Of a DNA stretch of 7,078 bases, positions 6,345 through 7,078 are shown piece after piece. Every line of letters begins with the position of its first letter. The stretch's first letter is position 1. Source of the DNA: Candidatus Bipolaricaulota bacterium (lineage in GTDB: Bacteria > Bipolaricaulota > Bipolaricaulia > RBG-16-55-9); assembly GCA_015487455.1 (NCBI GenBank), contig WFPR01000118.1, positions 1 to 7,078 on the forward strand, in the 5' to 3' direction. A program made the translations under genes and the position numbers. The notes below the pieces were generated by a model that was not told where the DNA came from, did no database searches, and saw only the letters and a list, made by a program, of their open reading frames with translations.

Positions 6345-7066
6345 TCAGCCCTCAGCGCCCTCGGCGCGCGAGCGCGAGCGTGAGCGCGAGCGCGAGGGGA
6401 AGACAAGCTTGAGCGTAATGATCTCCCAGGGGCGCAGCTCGACCTCGACGCCCCGATCGCCTAGCTCCAGCGGGCGTTGGGGCCGCTCCTCCAGCGTGGC
6501 GAGGAGGACCCTCTCGGGGGCCAAGAGCGGGAACCCGAGCCGCGCCCGGCGGGCCTGAGGCGTCGGGTTGTAGACCCGCAGCACGAGGCCGTCGCCGTCC
6601 TCGGCCCGCTTGAGCGCGCTGACGACGAGCGCCTCGGGCTCCACCCGCAGGAAGCTCCCGGAAGGGGGAAGCTGCCCGCCTTCAGAGTCGCTTAGCGCGA
6701 CGGCCTCCGCCCAGGCGGGCGCGTGGAACGTCAGCGCCTCCCGCCAGACGGCGGCGGGCGGAGGGGCCGCCCGCCCGGCGTCGATCGAGATCGAGTACGG
6801 GATCAGGGCGTACTCGAACTCGAAGGGCCTCAAGCACTGGGCCTCGGGGGTGGGGTAGGGCGGCCCGGCGTGGTCGGGCCGCACGCTCAAGTCGTCGCGG
6901 GAGAGCCAGCCCACGCCGCGCAGCAGCGTCAAATAGAGGGTCCCGTCGGGCGCCAGCTCGTACTCGTGGAGCCCCCGCGTGGCGATCGCCAGGCCCGCCC
7001 CCTCGGGGGTTTGGGCGCAGACGAAGCGTAAAAGGGGCTGGGTCGGGCTGGGGGCCTCCTTCCAGC
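6345..7066 (-). CDS. GH38 alpha-mannosidase family protein, C-terminal part (5' end missing)
   Basis: The open frame from the right end to the TGA at 6347-6345 encodes about 240 residues of the C-terminal beta-sandwich region of glycoside hydrolase family 38 alpha-mannosidases. The diagnostic run is GLAIATRGLHEYEL, LTLLRGVGWLSRDDL, RPDHAGP, TPEAQC and FEYALIPY, followed by the weakly conserved segments VLRVYNPT and RPWEIITLKL. GH38 enzymes remove alpha-linked mannose with retention through a catalytic Asp in the N-terminal domain, which is off the contig; the precise substrate cannot be read here. The apparent stop TAA at 7076-7074 is within adapter sequence, so this is not a genuine short gene. 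The protein ends in an unusual tail of five Ser-Arg units plus AEGAEG, encoded by a hexamer repeat. It is on the same strand as the iol operon and ends 27 bases upstream of the predicted -35 box; no convincing terminator is visible between them. Confidence 0.88.
6366..6395. repeat. Hexamer tandem repeat (GCGCGA)5 coding the Ser-Arg tail
   Basis: Five head-to-tail units of GCGCGA fill 6366-6395 on the plus strand; the third unit is GCGTGA. On the coding strand they read as alternating Ser and Arg codons near the C-terminus of the GH38 protein. Because the unit is six bases long, gain or loss of units keeps the frame. Confidence 0.9.
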
Positions 7067-7078
7067 CTGTCTCTTATA
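7067..7078. other. Residual Nextera/Tn5 mosaic-end adapter at the contig end
   Basis: The last 12 bases, CTGTCTCTTATA, equal the start of the read-through sequence of the Tn5 mosaic end used in Nextera libraries (CTGTCTCTTATACACATCT). They lie exactly at the sequence end and put a TAA into the otherwise open GH38 frame. This is a library artefact, not genomic sequence. Confidence 0.85.

Noticed and set aside
1..7078. CRISPR arrays, tRNA or rRNA genes, insertion sequences, toxin-antitoxin or defence genes
   Set aside because: No repeat-spacer pattern, tRNA cloverleaf, rRNA motif, transposase or terminal inverted repeats were seen; the window is almost fully occupied by metabolic enzymes.

Overview
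This is a G+C-rich bacterial window, roughly two-thirds G+C by eye. Every gene I can support lies on the minus strand, so transcription runs from high to low coordinates. The right end finishes in 12 bases identical to the Nextera transposon mosaic end, which suggests the end of a short-read, probably metagenomic, contig. Clear Shine-Dalgarno sequences, a textbook sigma70-type promoter and the gene families all say bacterium. The phylum cannot be fixed from the sequence alone. The first gene's N-terminal style is, from memory, of a type common in Actinobacteria and Chloroflexi-like lineages, but this is a weak hint.

Layout in transcription order: (1) 7066-6345, the C-terminal part of a GH38 alpha-mannosidase-family protein whose 5' part is off the contig; it ends in an odd Ser-Arg repeat tail. 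(2) 6344-6234, a gap with a strong promoter match (TTCACA-N17-TATAAT, 6318-6290) and an imperfect inverted repeat over the predicted transcription start. (3) 6233-2, a five-gene myo-inositol catabolism operon: iolB (6233-5331), iolC (5334-4315), iolD (4245-2356), iolA/mmsA (2332-851) and an IolE-like TIM-barrel gene (823-1, cut by the window edge). iolB and iolC overlap by 4 bases; the other gaps are 69, 23 and 27 bases.

Together the five enzymes cover most of the inositol route after the initial dehydrogenase. The IolE-like protein would dehydrate scyllo-inosose, IolD opens the ring, IolB isomerises 5-deoxyglucuronate, IolC phosphorylates the product, and IolA converts malonic semialdehyde to acetyl-CoA. 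The inositol dehydrogenase (iolG), the phosphate aldolase (iolJ), a transporter and a regulator are not in the window and may lie beyond base 1 or elsewhere.

I see no wholly new system here. The points worth a second look are the iolA-iolE junction (a telomere-like 8-base tandem repeat where a ribosome binding site should be, followed by a terminator-like hairpin inside the iolE 5' coding region), the non-canonical IolE, the Ser-Arg tail of the mannosidase, the mannosidase-inositol linkage, and the adapter at the right end, which creates a false stop codon.
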